Source: an uncultured Eubacteriales bacterium
Lineage (GTDB): Bacteria > Bacillota > Clostridia > Oscillospirales > Oscillospiraceae
Assembly (NCBI GenBank): GCA_902475435.1
Contig: CABRZL010000063.1
Location: forward strand, 1 to 11,435
Length of the DNA: 11,435 nt
Reading direction: 5' to 3'
Both the position numbers and the translations under genes were made by a program. Shown here piece after piece: positions 1 through 6,248 of this stretch (positions within the stretch are counted from its first letter, which is position 1; the number at the start of each line of letters is the position of its first letter). The notes under the pieces were generated by a model that made no database searches, was not told the DNA's origin, and saw only the letters and a list, made by a program, of their open reading frames with translations.

Positions 1-1694
1 CCGGCAATTTTCAATTCTTCCAAGGGGTAGTCACTGCCTCCGGTGGTGAGAAAACGCAGATAATTGCCGGGATCTCCAGTTTTATAAATGTTATCGGCAA
101 TTGCCACTGCAGAGCAGAATCCGGTTGCATACTGATATACATAGAAAGCGCTGTAAAAATGAGGGATTCTAGCCCACTCGACGTCTTGGAGCGGGTTTAC
201 TTCAGCTCCTTGATAATAAAGTACGTTGAGATCATGGTAAACTTTAGAAAGCGTTTCGGCGGTGAGCGGCTCTCCGGCCTGATACATATCATGGGCTTTT
301 CGTTCAAACTCAGCAAATAAGGTCTGACGAAATACCGTGGTACGGAAACTCTCAAGCAGGTGGTTTAACAGATATGCTCGTTTTTTCTTGTCAGTCTCTG
401 TATTCAGCAGGTATTTGGTAAGCAATACCTCGTTGACTGTAGATGCCACTTCTGCAACCAACAGACGATAGTCGTGATTGGCATACGAGTTATTTGCCGA
501 GGACAAATAGGAGTGCATGGCGTGTCCCAGTTCGTGGGCCATGGTAAATACATCTTCTAAGGAATTAGTAAAGTTTAAAAGCACATAGGGATGGACGCCA
601 TGGACACCGCAGGAAAAGGCGCCGGTGGTTTTTCCTTTGTTTTCATAAACATCCATCCAACGCTCGCTGTATGCCTTATCCAAGAGCTTTTGATAGTCTT
701 TACCCAGCGGCGCTAAAGCTTGTTTTACCATAGCTTTTGAGGTTTCGTAGTCGATATCGTAGGATACGTTCTCTACCATAGGGCAGTAGAGGTCGTACAT
801 ATTAAGGGTGTCCAGGCCCAAAACCTTTTTCCGAAGCGCCAGATATTGTTTCATTGTGCCAAGGCCGTTATGAACTGCCTCTACCAGGCTGTCATAGACG
901 GATAGTGGTACGTTGTTAGCATATAAGCTTTTTTCCACAGCGGAGGAATAGCCCCGCACGTCTGCAAAATAGCTATCCAGCTTTACCTGTCCGGAATACA
1001 TGGCGGCAAAAGTATTGATATACCGTTGGAACTCTCCATGGTACGTCTCGAAGGCTTCTTTGCGGACGGATTGTTTTCTGCTTTCCCGGTAGCGGCCATA
1101 GTTGCCATGGGTCAGGGTGGCGGGAGCGCCGTCTTCACCAGTGATATCCGGGAAAGTCATATCCACGCTCTCCAACATAGTAAATACATTGTCGGGGGTA
1201 CCGGCAGCATCGGAAAGCTGAGAGAGCATTTTCTCCTGTGCTGCGGATAGCGTGTACTGACGCATACGCGCAGTATCTTCTAGAATATGGTGGTAGTCTG
1301 ACAGCATAGGATCCTTCATCCAATCTGTCAGAGTATCCTCTGGAATAGACAAAATTTCTGGGTCCACAAAACTCAGTGCGGTAGAGAGCGCTACATATAG
1401 ATTCATTGCCCGGCCCTCCAGCCGTTGTGCTTCCGGATTGCCATTGTCTTCACTTTTTTTTAGCATGGCATAGAGATACAGAAGCTCTACTGGCTGGGCG
1501 ACGGAATAGATTTTGTCCAGACCGGCTTTGAGCTGCTGCTTGGATGTTTTTAGCGTACCAGGCAATGCAGAGAGTGATTCTACAGCTGCCTTTGCCTGCG
1601 TATAAGCTGTTTCCCAGGCTTCCAGGGAGGGATAGATATCCTCCAGGTTCCACTGAAATGTTGGGTCCATTTCCTTTCGGGACAGAAGTGCCAT
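1..1694 (-). CDS. pepF: Oligoendopeptidase F (M3 family zinc peptidase), 3' end cut by window
   Basis: Cytoplasmic zinc metallopeptidase of family M3B that cleaves short oligopeptides. About 564 codons are visible without a frame break; the C-terminal tail lies beyond position 1 (the family is about 600 aa). The zinc site is HELGH at residues 387-391 (positions 522-536) with the third ligand Glu415 in AEVASTVNE, the normal M3 arrangement. Nearby family blocks include GAFSCGVHGVHPYVLLNF before the site and a Tyr-rich block near the visible C-terminus (PHFYSAFYVYQYATGF). The N-terminus (MALLSRKEMDPTFQWNLEDI) has the WNLEDIY start typical of PepF. The ATG at 1694 is chosen because a GGAAAGGAAG SD lies 8 nt upstream. 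It follows the immunity-like gene by 63 bp with no terminator or obvious promoter between, so the two are probably cotranscribed. Confidence 0.95.
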   Translation of the reverse strand, partial: MALLSRKEMDPTFQWNLEDIYPSLEAWETAYTQAKAAVESLSALPGTLKTSKQQLKAGLDKIYSVAQPVELLYLYAMLKKSEDNGNPEAQRLEGRAMNLYVALSTALSFVDPEILSIPEDTLTDWMKDPMLSDYHHILEDTARMRQYTLSAAQEKMLSQLSDAAGTPDNVFTMLESVDMTFPDITGEDGAPATLTHGNYGRYRESRKQSVRKEAFETYHGEFQRYINTFAAMYSGQVKLDSYFADVRGYSSAVEKSLYANNVPLSVYDSLVEAVHNGLGTMKQYLALRKKVLGLDTLNMYDLYCPMVENVSYDIDYETSKAMVKQALAPLGKDYQKLLDKAYSERWMDVYENKGKTTGAFSCGVHGVHPYVLLNFTNSLEDVFTMAHELGHAMHSYLSSANNSYANHDYRLLVAEVASTVNEVLLTKYLLNTETDKKKRAYLLNHLLESFRTTVFRQTLFAEFERKAHDMYQAGEPLTAETLSKVYHDLNVLYYQGAEVNPLQDVEWARIPHFYSAFYVYQYATGFCSAVAIADNIYKTGDPGNYLRFLTTGGSDYPLEELKIA

Positions 1695-1757
1695 AGATAA
1701 AGCTTCCTTTCCAAGTAAAATTTTCACTTTGTATTGTAACAAATTTTTGTAGTTTCC

Positions 1758-2300
1758 TCAACCAATTTCCCGTCGAAGAAAGAAACTCCAGGGACCCGGA
1801 TATTGGGGTTCGTTCCCTGCCCAATATAGAAGCTGTGCAAGCAAATCATCAGTTTGCTGTTCCAATTCGGCTTGACAATCTTCCAAACCGAGTTTTAAAA
1901 CCTGTGCCGTCAATGCATAGGTGGGATACCCCATCGCATGACCCGGAGTGTGAACAGCACTCGCGGCTTGTCCAATTGCATGGCACAGGGCTTGATCAGC
2001 TAAGGACGGAACCTCCCGGGCCATTCTGTGGCAGGAAAGAATGGCTTGCCTGGCCAGAGGCATTTTTATACGGCCTTCGGCCCAGGCGCGAGCAGAATCC
2101 AGTGCGTCCTGTGGTCGAGGATCCTGAGAAACGGGGCTGGAAAACGCTTTCATGGATTTTTGACCTGCTTCCAACGTCCACAATACAATCGCTCGATGAT
2201 TCAACCGTGTTAGGGCTTGTTGAAGAGGTTGAAGAAGAATGTCCTCCTTGGAAAACAAAATTTTTCGGTGCGCTTTCATTCGAAGATATACCAGATCCAC
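1758..2300 (-). CDS. Putative immunity protein, Imm5-like
   Basis: A 180-aa soluble helical protein with no signal peptide or membrane segment. The core runs as W-x-AG...DPRPQDALDSARAWAEG, then ARQAILSCHRMAREV, then AIGQAASAVHTPGHAMGYPTYA. This Ala/His-rich helical pattern is that of proteins annotated as putative immunity protein (Imm5-like), predicted partners of polymorphic toxins. Recognition is from memory of the pattern, and the function of that family is a prediction, not proven. No toxin gene is visible beside it; its downstream neighbour is pepF. The start is uncertain. GTG 2300 is the first standard start in frame, directly after an in-frame TGA at 2310-2312, but the AGGAGG at 2317-2322 lies 16 nt away. 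An ATT at 2307-2309 sits at the ideal 7-nt spacing, and an ATG at 2279 is another option. It could instead be an unrelated helical protein of similar composition. Confidence 0.7.
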   Translation of the reverse strand: MDLVYLRMKAHRKILFSKEDILLQPLQQALTRLNHRAIVLWTLEAGQKSMKAFSSPVSQDPRPQDALDSARAWAEGRIKMPLARQAILSCHRMAREVPSLADQALCHAIGQAASAVHTPGHAMGYPTYALTAQVLKLGLEDCQAELEQQTDDLLAQLLYWAGNEPQYPGPWSFFLRREIG

Positions 2301-2334
2301 ACAGGAAATTCAAACACCTCCTTGGTTAGATTCT

Positions 2335-2371
2335 ATGGTAACACAGGGAAAAAACCATTGCAAGTATTATA
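2335..2371 (-). promoter_or_regulatory. Candidate promoters of the imm-like/pepF unit
   Basis: On the minus strand a perfect TATAAT lies at 2366-2371 but has no good -35 box. A second option is TTGCAA (2358-2363), a 17-bp spacer and TACCAT (2335-2340). Either would read into the SD at 2315-2323 and the imm-like gene. The assignment is by consensus match only. Confidence 0.4.
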
Positions 2372-2495
2372 GTATTGCCACTGAAAAGACCATAATCTGT
2401 TTAAGCTAAAAGAGCAGGAATGGCTGCCTAAATTTATGAAGATCCCAAAGAAAGCTGGACAACATTTAAAATTATAGAAAATTTAAGGGAAAACT

Positions 2496-2528
2496 TGCGT
2501 ATGGGCCATTGACAGACCGGAATACGCA
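2496..2528. promoter_or_regulatory. Dyad symmetry spanning the gap -35 box
   Basis: TGCGTAT (2496-2502) and ATACGCA (2522-2528) are perfect 7-bp inverted half-sites separated by 19 bp that contain the -35 hexamer TTGACA. The geometry would suit a dimeric repressor or activator. No known operator consensus is recognised. Confidence 0.4.
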
Positions 2529-2537
2529 TGGTATGAT
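2509..2537 (+). promoter_or_regulatory. Sigma-A promoter of gap
   Basis: TTGACA (2509-2514), a 17-bp spacer and TATGAT (2532-2537): a perfect -35 and a 5/6 -10, the strongest promoter match in the window. The predicted transcript start is near 2544, giving a leader of about 160 nt before the gap ATG. Confidence 0.8.
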
Positions 2538-2609
2538 TACGTTGTAATAAATGTATGTAACAAGTGAAACAAGCTGTTGGTTGGAAGGAATATTTCTTTA
2601 CAAAGTGCT

Positions 2610-2637
2610 CATACTGTATCCGCAGTATGCTTTTTTT
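2610..2637 (+). terminator. Terminator-like hairpin inside the gap leader (possible attenuator)
   Basis: CATACTG (2610-2616), a 6-nt loop and CAGTATG (2623-2629), then C and seven T residues (2631-2637). This is a small intrinsic terminator located between the strong gap promoter and the gap start. A GTATG at 2553-2557 could pair with the 5' arm and compete with the hairpin, which would make it an attenuator; that pairing is inference. No T-box or known riboswitch motif is recognised. Confidence 0.55.
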
Positions 2638-2647
2638 GAAGATACTA

Positions 2648-2671
2648 CTTGTATGGAATATGCCATACAAG
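2648..2671. promoter_or_regulatory. 24-bp near-perfect palindrome upstream of gap SD
   Basis: CTTGTATGG (2648-2656) and CCATACAAG (2663-2671) are perfect inverted 9-bp arms. The 6-bp centre AATATG continues the symmetry except for one pair, giving 11 of 12 matching pairs. It ends 20 bp before the gap SD and has no following T-run, so it is not a terminator. Its size fits an operator for a dimeric regulator (GntR-type sites look similar) or an RNA hairpin in the leader. The cognate factor is unknown. Confidence 0.5.
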
Positions 2672-2704
2672 ATAGACATATAACAACATATGGAGGTAAT
2701 AGAC

Positions 2705-3715
2705 ATGGCAATTAAAGTTGGAATCAATGGTTTTGGCCGTATTGGCCGTATGGCATTTCGTGCAAGCGTAAATTTTCCTGATATTGAGATTGTAGGCATT
2801 AACGATCTGTGTGAGCCTGAGTATCTGGCTTATATGTTAAAGTATGATACCATGCATGGCCGTTTTCCGGGTGAGGTAGGTTATACGGAAACCGGTTTGC
2901 TGGTCGATGGAAAGGAAATCCCTGTTTTTGCAGAGCGGGAGCCCGCTAATATTCCCTGGGCAAAAGTAGGGGCCGAATATGTACTGGAGTCTACAGGTTT
3001 ATTCTTGACCAAGGAAAAGGCCAAGGGGCATTTGACCGCAGGAGCCAAACATGTTGTAATGAGCGCGCCTTCCAAAGATGATACGCCGATGTTTGTCATG
3101 GGAGTGAACCAGGATCAATATACAAGCGATATGCAGTTTGTTTCCGGTGCATCTTGTACCACCAACTGCCTTGCGCCTTTGGCGAAGGTGATCCAGGATA
3201 AGTTTGGCATTATTGAGGGATTGATGACTACGGTTCACTCTGTAACGGCAACGCAAAAGACAGTGGATGGGCCGTCTATGAAAGATTGGCGGGGTGGCCG
3301 CGCTGCCACTGGGAACATCATCCCGTCTTCTACTGGTGCGGCAAAGGCCGTTGGAAAGGTAATTCCCGCACTCAATGGTAAGCTTACTGGCATGAGCCTT
3401 CGTGTTCCAACATTGGATGTATCTGTAGTGGATTTGACCGTGCATCTTGAAAAACCAACTTCTTATGAGGAGATCTGCCAGGCGATCAAGGACGCTTCGG
3501 AAGGCGAGCTGAAGGGAATTCTTGGGTACACGGATGAGGATGTGGTTTCCTCTGATTTCTTAGGGGATCCGCGGACTTCGATTTTTGATGCTAAGGCCGG
3601 CATTGCCCTGAACGATCATTTTGTAAAGCTGGTTTCTTGGTATGATAACGAGGTAGGTTATTCCAACAAAATTATGGAACTCATCCGCCATATGGCGAAG
3701 ACAGATGCACAGTAA
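2705..3715 (+). CDS. gap: Glyceraldehyde-3-phosphate dehydrogenase, type I (GapA-like)
   Basis: NAD-dependent glycolytic enzyme that converts glyceraldehyde 3-phosphate to 1,3-bisphosphoglycerate. It is 336 aa, the normal length. The Rossmann motif NGFGRIGR is at residues 8-15, Asp34 (NAD preference) lies in GIND, catalytic Cys151 is in SGASCTTNC and catalytic His178 is in TTVHSVTATQK. The ATG at 2705 is chosen over the in-frame ATG at 2690 because GGAGGT lies 7 nt before it and MAIKVGINGFG is the family N-terminus. The S-loop DGPSMKDWRGGRAATGNIIP and the C-terminal block FDAKAGIALNDHFVKLVSWY closely resemble enterobacterial GapA rather than the RRARAAA-type S-loop common in Firmicutes. It is transcribed alone from its own promoter through a structured leader and ends at a strong terminator. 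Confidence 0.97.
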   Translation: MAIKVGINGFGRIGRMAFRASVNFPDIEIVGINDLCEPEYLAYMLKYDTMHGRFPGEVGYTETGLLVDGKEIPVFAEREPANIPWAKVGAEYVLESTGLFLTKEKAKGHLTAGAKHVVMSAPSKDDTPMFVMGVNQDQYTSDMQFVSGASCTTNCLAPLAKVIQDKFGIIEGLMTTVHSVTATQKTVDGPSMKDWRGGRAATGNIIPSSTGAAKAVGKVIPALNGKLTGMSLRVPTLDVSVVDLTVHLEKPTSYEEICQAIKDASEGELKGILGYTDEDVVSSDFLGDPRTSIFDAKAGIALNDHFVKLVSWYDNEVGYSNKIMELIRHMAKTDAQ

Positions 3716-3727
3716 AAAGTGAAGAAA

Positions 3728-3753
3728 AGGGGCGCGGTTTGCGCCTCTTTTTT
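3728..3753 (+). terminator. Intrinsic terminator after gap
   Basis: An 8-bp GC-rich stem AGGGGCGC (3728-3735) / GCGCCTCT (3741-3748) with one G-U pair and a 5-nt loop, followed by a T-run to 3753. It separates gap from pyk. Confidence 0.9.
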
Positions 3754-3756
3754 GTC

Positions 3757-3785
3757 TTGAGCAAGAACGAAAAATCTGCTATGAT
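3757..3785 (+). promoter_or_regulatory. Promoter of pyk
   Basis: TTGAGC (3757-3762), a 17-bp spacer and TATGAT (3780-3785). The start would be near 3792, leaving a leader of about 20 nt that carries the SD GGAGG at 3800-3804. It lies directly behind the gap terminator, so pyk is independently transcribed. Confidence 0.7.
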
Positions 3786-3812
3786 AAGTAAACAAACACG
3801 GAGGCGAGTAAA

Positions 3813-5228
3813 ATGCGAAAGACGAAAATTATCTGTACGCTGGGACCGGCCACCGATCAAAAGGAAATATTGCGGAAGCTATGTCTAGAAGGCATGAATG
3901 TGGCGCGGATGAATTTCTCTCATGGGGATCATGATAGTCATCTTGCACGGCTGAATTTATTGCAGGAGTTGCGAGAGGAATTGGGGTTGCCGATTGCAGC
4001 CATGTGCGACACCAAAGGGCCGGAAATTCGCACAGGATTGTTTCAGGGGGGCAGTGCGGAATTAAATGTAGGTGATGTCTTTACTCTATACAGTCAGGAT
4101 CGCGTAGGGGATGCATCTGGATGCAGTACTACTTATTCTCATTTGGCCAGCGTTGTACAACCTGGCAGCAAAATCTGCATTGACGATGGACTTATTGAGC
4201 TGGTAGTTCGTGAGATCCAGGGGGAAGATGTCATATGCACTGTGAATAATGGAGGAATTGTACGGGACCGCAAGGGAATCAATTTACCGGGCACCCCAGT
4301 GGATCTTCCGTTTTTATCGAGAAAAGATCGTAGTGATATTCTTTTTGCAGCAGAAAACGGATTTGATTTCATTGCGGCTTCGTTTACCAGGTCTGCCCAA
4401 GACATTCTTGATATTCGTGCGCTTCTGAATCAAGTGGGCGCCAATAATATGGAGATTATTGCGAAAATTGAAAATCAACAGGGAATAGATAATATTGATG
4501 AGATCATCGATGTAGCTGACGGGGTTATGGTTGCAAGAGGAGATTTGGGGGTAGAAGTGCCTTCTTATCAGGTTCCTCTGCTGCAAAAAGAGATTGTGAA
4601 TAAATGCCGGAATGCGGGAAAAAATGTCATTATTGCGACACAAATGCTGGATTCCATGATTCGCAATCCCCGCCCTACGCGAGCTGAGGTCAATGATGTG
4701 GCGCAGGCGGTATTTGACGGGGCTAGTGCTGTCATGCTCTCTGGAGAAACTGCATCCGGAAAATATCCTGTGGAAGCGTTGAGTACGATGGCCACGATTG
4801 CTGAACATGTGGAAGGGAGTATTGATTACTGGAAAGCATTCCGGGAGCTGGAGATTAGCCGCAGCCGTAATGTAGGGGTGGCGATTTCCCGTGCGTGTTG
4901 CACGACAGCGATGGAGCTGGAGGCAAAAGCGATCGTTACGGTTACCCAACGGGGGATTACAGCCAAAGCAGTGGCTCGTTTTCAGCCTGGTTGTCCAATA
5001 TTGGCACTGACGGTAGATGAAAAGACACGACGGCTGTTGGCGCTAGTTTGGGGTGTAGAGACAGCGTTGGTACCAGTTGTAGATTCTACAGATAAGCTGT
5101 TGAACTTGGCGCGCAGTATGGCTTGGGAACTCGGCTATGTGGAAGAAGAGGATTTGGCTGTGGTAACAGCGGGAATTCCTGTGGGTATTAGCGGCTCCAC
5201 AAATCTTATCAAAGTACTGCGGTTTTAA
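3813..5228 (+). CDS. pyk: Pyruvate kinase
   Basis: Transfers phosphate from phosphoenolpyruvate to ADP, the last step of glycolysis. It is 471 aa, the short form like E. coli PykF, without the extra C-terminal PEP-utiliser-like domain of the Bacillus enzyme. Active-site residues are present: Arg32 and Asn34 in MNVARMNFSHG, the CDTKGPEIRTG block, Lys218 and Glu220 in IIAKIENQQG, Asp244 in VARGDLGVE, and Thr276 in IIATQMLDSM, followed by NPRPTRAEVNDVAQAVFDG. The C-terminal regulatory domain is complete to LIKVLRF. ATG 3813 has GGAGG 8 nt upstream. No clear terminator follows in the 156-bp gap to the next gene, so read-through is possible. Confidence 0.97.
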   Translation: MRKTKIICTLGPATDQKEILRKLCLEGMNVARMNFSHGDHDSHLARLNLLQELREELGLPIAAMCDTKGPEIRTGLFQGGSAELNVGDVFTLYSQDRVGDASGCSTTYSHLASVVQPGSKICIDDGLIELVVREIQGEDVICTVNNGGIVRDRKGINLPGTPVDLPFLSRKDRSDILFAAENGFDFIAASFTRSAQDILDIRALLNQVGANNMEIIAKIENQQGIDNIDEIIDVADGVMVARGDLGVEVPSYQVPLLQKEIVNKCRNAGKNVIIATQMLDSMIRNPRPTRAEVNDVAQAVFDGASAVMLSGETASGKYPVEALSTMATIAEHVEGSIDYWKAFRELEISRSRNVGVAISRACCTTAMELEAKAIVTVTQRGITAKAVARFQPGCPILALTVDEKTRRLLALVWGVETALVPVVDSTDKLLNLARSMAWELGYVEEEDLAVVTAGIPVGISGSTNLIKVLRF

Positions 5229-5302
5229 TCTGGTAAATGTCTAAATAAATGGCTCGTTTTTGTGTATAATATATAATTTTTCGTGAGGTATAAATTTTTA
5301 AC

Positions 5303-5331
5303 TTGTCATTTTCAACGAAATGTGCTATGCT
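5303..5331 (+). promoter_or_regulatory. Promoter of the cytidylate kinase-like gene
   Basis: TTGTCA (5303-5308), a 17-bp spacer and TATGCT (5326-5331), with the start near 5338 and a leader of about 47 nt. A TATAAT-rich stretch near 5262-5277 is another possibility but lacks a good -35 box. Confidence 0.55.
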
Positions 5332-5384
5332 TAAAATGAAGCTGGGGGAGTTTTCCCTAAATTAAGAATAAGGGCGGTGTTCCT

Positions 5385-5984
5385 ATGATTATTACAATTG
5401 GAAGACAATTTGGTTCCGGCGGCAGAGAGATTGGCGGGAAAGTCGCACAGCGTTTGGGATACGCCTTTTACGACAAGGAAATTTTGACCATGGCTGCAGA
5501 AAACAGTGGGTTTTCGGCCTCTGCGATGCAGCACTACGACGAAAAGCCCAGTGGTAGCCTCATTTATAGTCTGTATATGACTGGAGCGGCCACCAGTGAC
5601 AATCTGCCTTTAAATCAGCAGTTGGCTTTTGCGCAGTTTAATGTTATTCGGAAAGTAGCGCAGGCAGATAATTGTGTGATTGTGGGACGGTGTGCAGATT
5701 ATGTGCTTCGGGAAAAGAAAAACCTTTTGACGGTATATCTCTATGCCCCCATGTCATACAGAGTGGAGCGGATTATGAAAGAGCAATCTATTGACAATGC
5801 TACTCTGGCAGAAAAGACGATCAAAAAGCAAGATAAGGCACGGGCGGACTATTATAATTTCTTTACCCATAAAAAATGGGGAGATGCGGGAAGTGCAATG
5901 CTTTCCATTGATACTTCGATTCTCTCCACGGATAAAGTGGCCGAAGCAATTGCATATTACGTACAATTGATGCAGAATAAATAA
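5385..5984 (+). CDS. Cytidylate kinase-like family protein
   Basis: A 199-aa P-loop protein of the cytidylate kinase-like family (Cytidylate_kin2 type), common in Clostridia. The start MIITIGRQFGSGGREIG carries the phosphate-binding loop at residues 6-13 (GRQFGSGG). Further family features are FYDKEI near residue 30, VGRCADYVL in the middle, Arg-rich lid segments (YRVERI), and the C-terminal DKARADYYNFFTHKKWGDA block. The true substrate of this family is not established; it is distinct from the housekeeping Cmk. ATG 5385 is preceded by AGGGCGG with about 8 nt spacing. It has its own promoter and is closed by a terminator, so it is probably monocistronic. Confidence 0.88.
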   Translation: MIITIGRQFGSGGREIGGKVAQRLGYAFYDKEILTMAAENSGFSASAMQHYDEKPSGSLIYSLYMTGAATSDNLPLNQQLAFAQFNVIRKVAQADNCVIVGRCADYVLREKKNLLTVYLYAPMSYRVERIMKEQSIDNATLAEKTIKKQDKARADYYNFFTHKKWGDAGSAMLSIDTSILSTDKVAEAIAYYVQLMQNK

Positions 5985-6000
5985 TATAAAAGATATAGAT

Positions 6001-6029
6001 CCGGCAGCTTTTTGCTGCCGGGTTTCTTT
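6001..6029 (+). terminator. Intrinsic terminator after the cytidylate kinase-like gene
   Basis: A perfect 8-bp stem CCGGCAGC (6001-6008) / GCTGCCGG (6014-6021) with a TTTTT loop, followed by the T-rich GTTTCTTTG. It starts 16 bp after the stop codon. Confidence 0.88.
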
Positions 6030-6099
6030 GTTAGAAGGAAATTTGAAATGTAGTCGGTTGAACTGTAATTTGGATCAAATGATTCGGTGTGGAGATTAT

Positions 6100-6245
6100 A
6101 AGCAGGGCCTGTTGCAAACAGAAAGTTTGCAAAAACACATCTATAATAAGTTAGAAAAATGGCGCAGAAATCGGAAAACTCTCGGTTTCTGCGCCATAAA
6201 AATTTGTTTGTTTTCAAAAAAGCAGTTTTGCAACAGGACCTGCTT
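6100..6245. mobile_element. 146-bp fold-back (MITE-like) element with IS6-type ends
   Basis: The outer arms are AAGCAGGGCCTGTTGCAAA (6100-6118) and TTTGCAACAGGACCTGCTT (6227-6245), 18 of 19 pairs complementary. Read inward, both contain GG(G/T)CCTGTTGCAAA, close to the 14-bp termini I remember for IS6-family elements such as IS26 and IS257 (GGnnCTGTTGCAAA). Inside lies a second long hairpin (6159-6197). No transposase ORF fits in it, so it would be a non-autonomous relic. No convincing target duplication is seen: the 8-bp flanks of the 14-bp ends differ. It might instead be only a structured intergenic spacer. Confidence 0.45.
6154..6197 (-). terminator. Probable terminator of the surface-protein gene
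   Basis: ATGGCGCAGAAA (6159-6170) pairs perfectly with TTTCTGCGCCAT (6186-6197), and four more pairs (two of them wobble) extend the stem to 16 bp. Read on the minus strand the stem is followed by TTTTC (6158-6154), an intrinsic-terminator layout about 50 nt past the stop at 6249. On the plus strand the T-run is poorer. Confidence 0.7.
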
Positions 6246-6248
6246 TCT

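Larger units (their letters stand above)
2551..2715 (+). other. Possible 54-aa leader ORF overlapping the gap start
   Basis: ATG 2551 opens a frame (MYVTSETSCWLEGIFLYKVL...) that runs through the terminator hairpin and palindrome and stops at TAA 2713-2715, 11 bp inside gap in another frame. It begins only about 7 nt after the predicted transcript start and has no SD, so translation would have to be nearly leaderless. It may simply be a chance open frame in AT-rich leader sequence. Confidence 0.15.

Noticed and set aside
1835..2329. 164-codon plus-strand open frame opposite the imm-like gene
   Set aside because: It lies wholly antisense to a better-supported gene, has no SD, and its product shows no family motif.
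2541..2640. T-box or known riboswitch in the gap leader
   Set aside because: There is no T-box sequence (GGGTGGNACCGCG-like) and no recognised aptamer core; only the terminator hairpin is clear.
2690..2704. Upstream in-frame ATG 2690 as the gap start
   Set aside because: It would place the good GGAGGT SD inside the coding sequence and add five residues not expected in the family.
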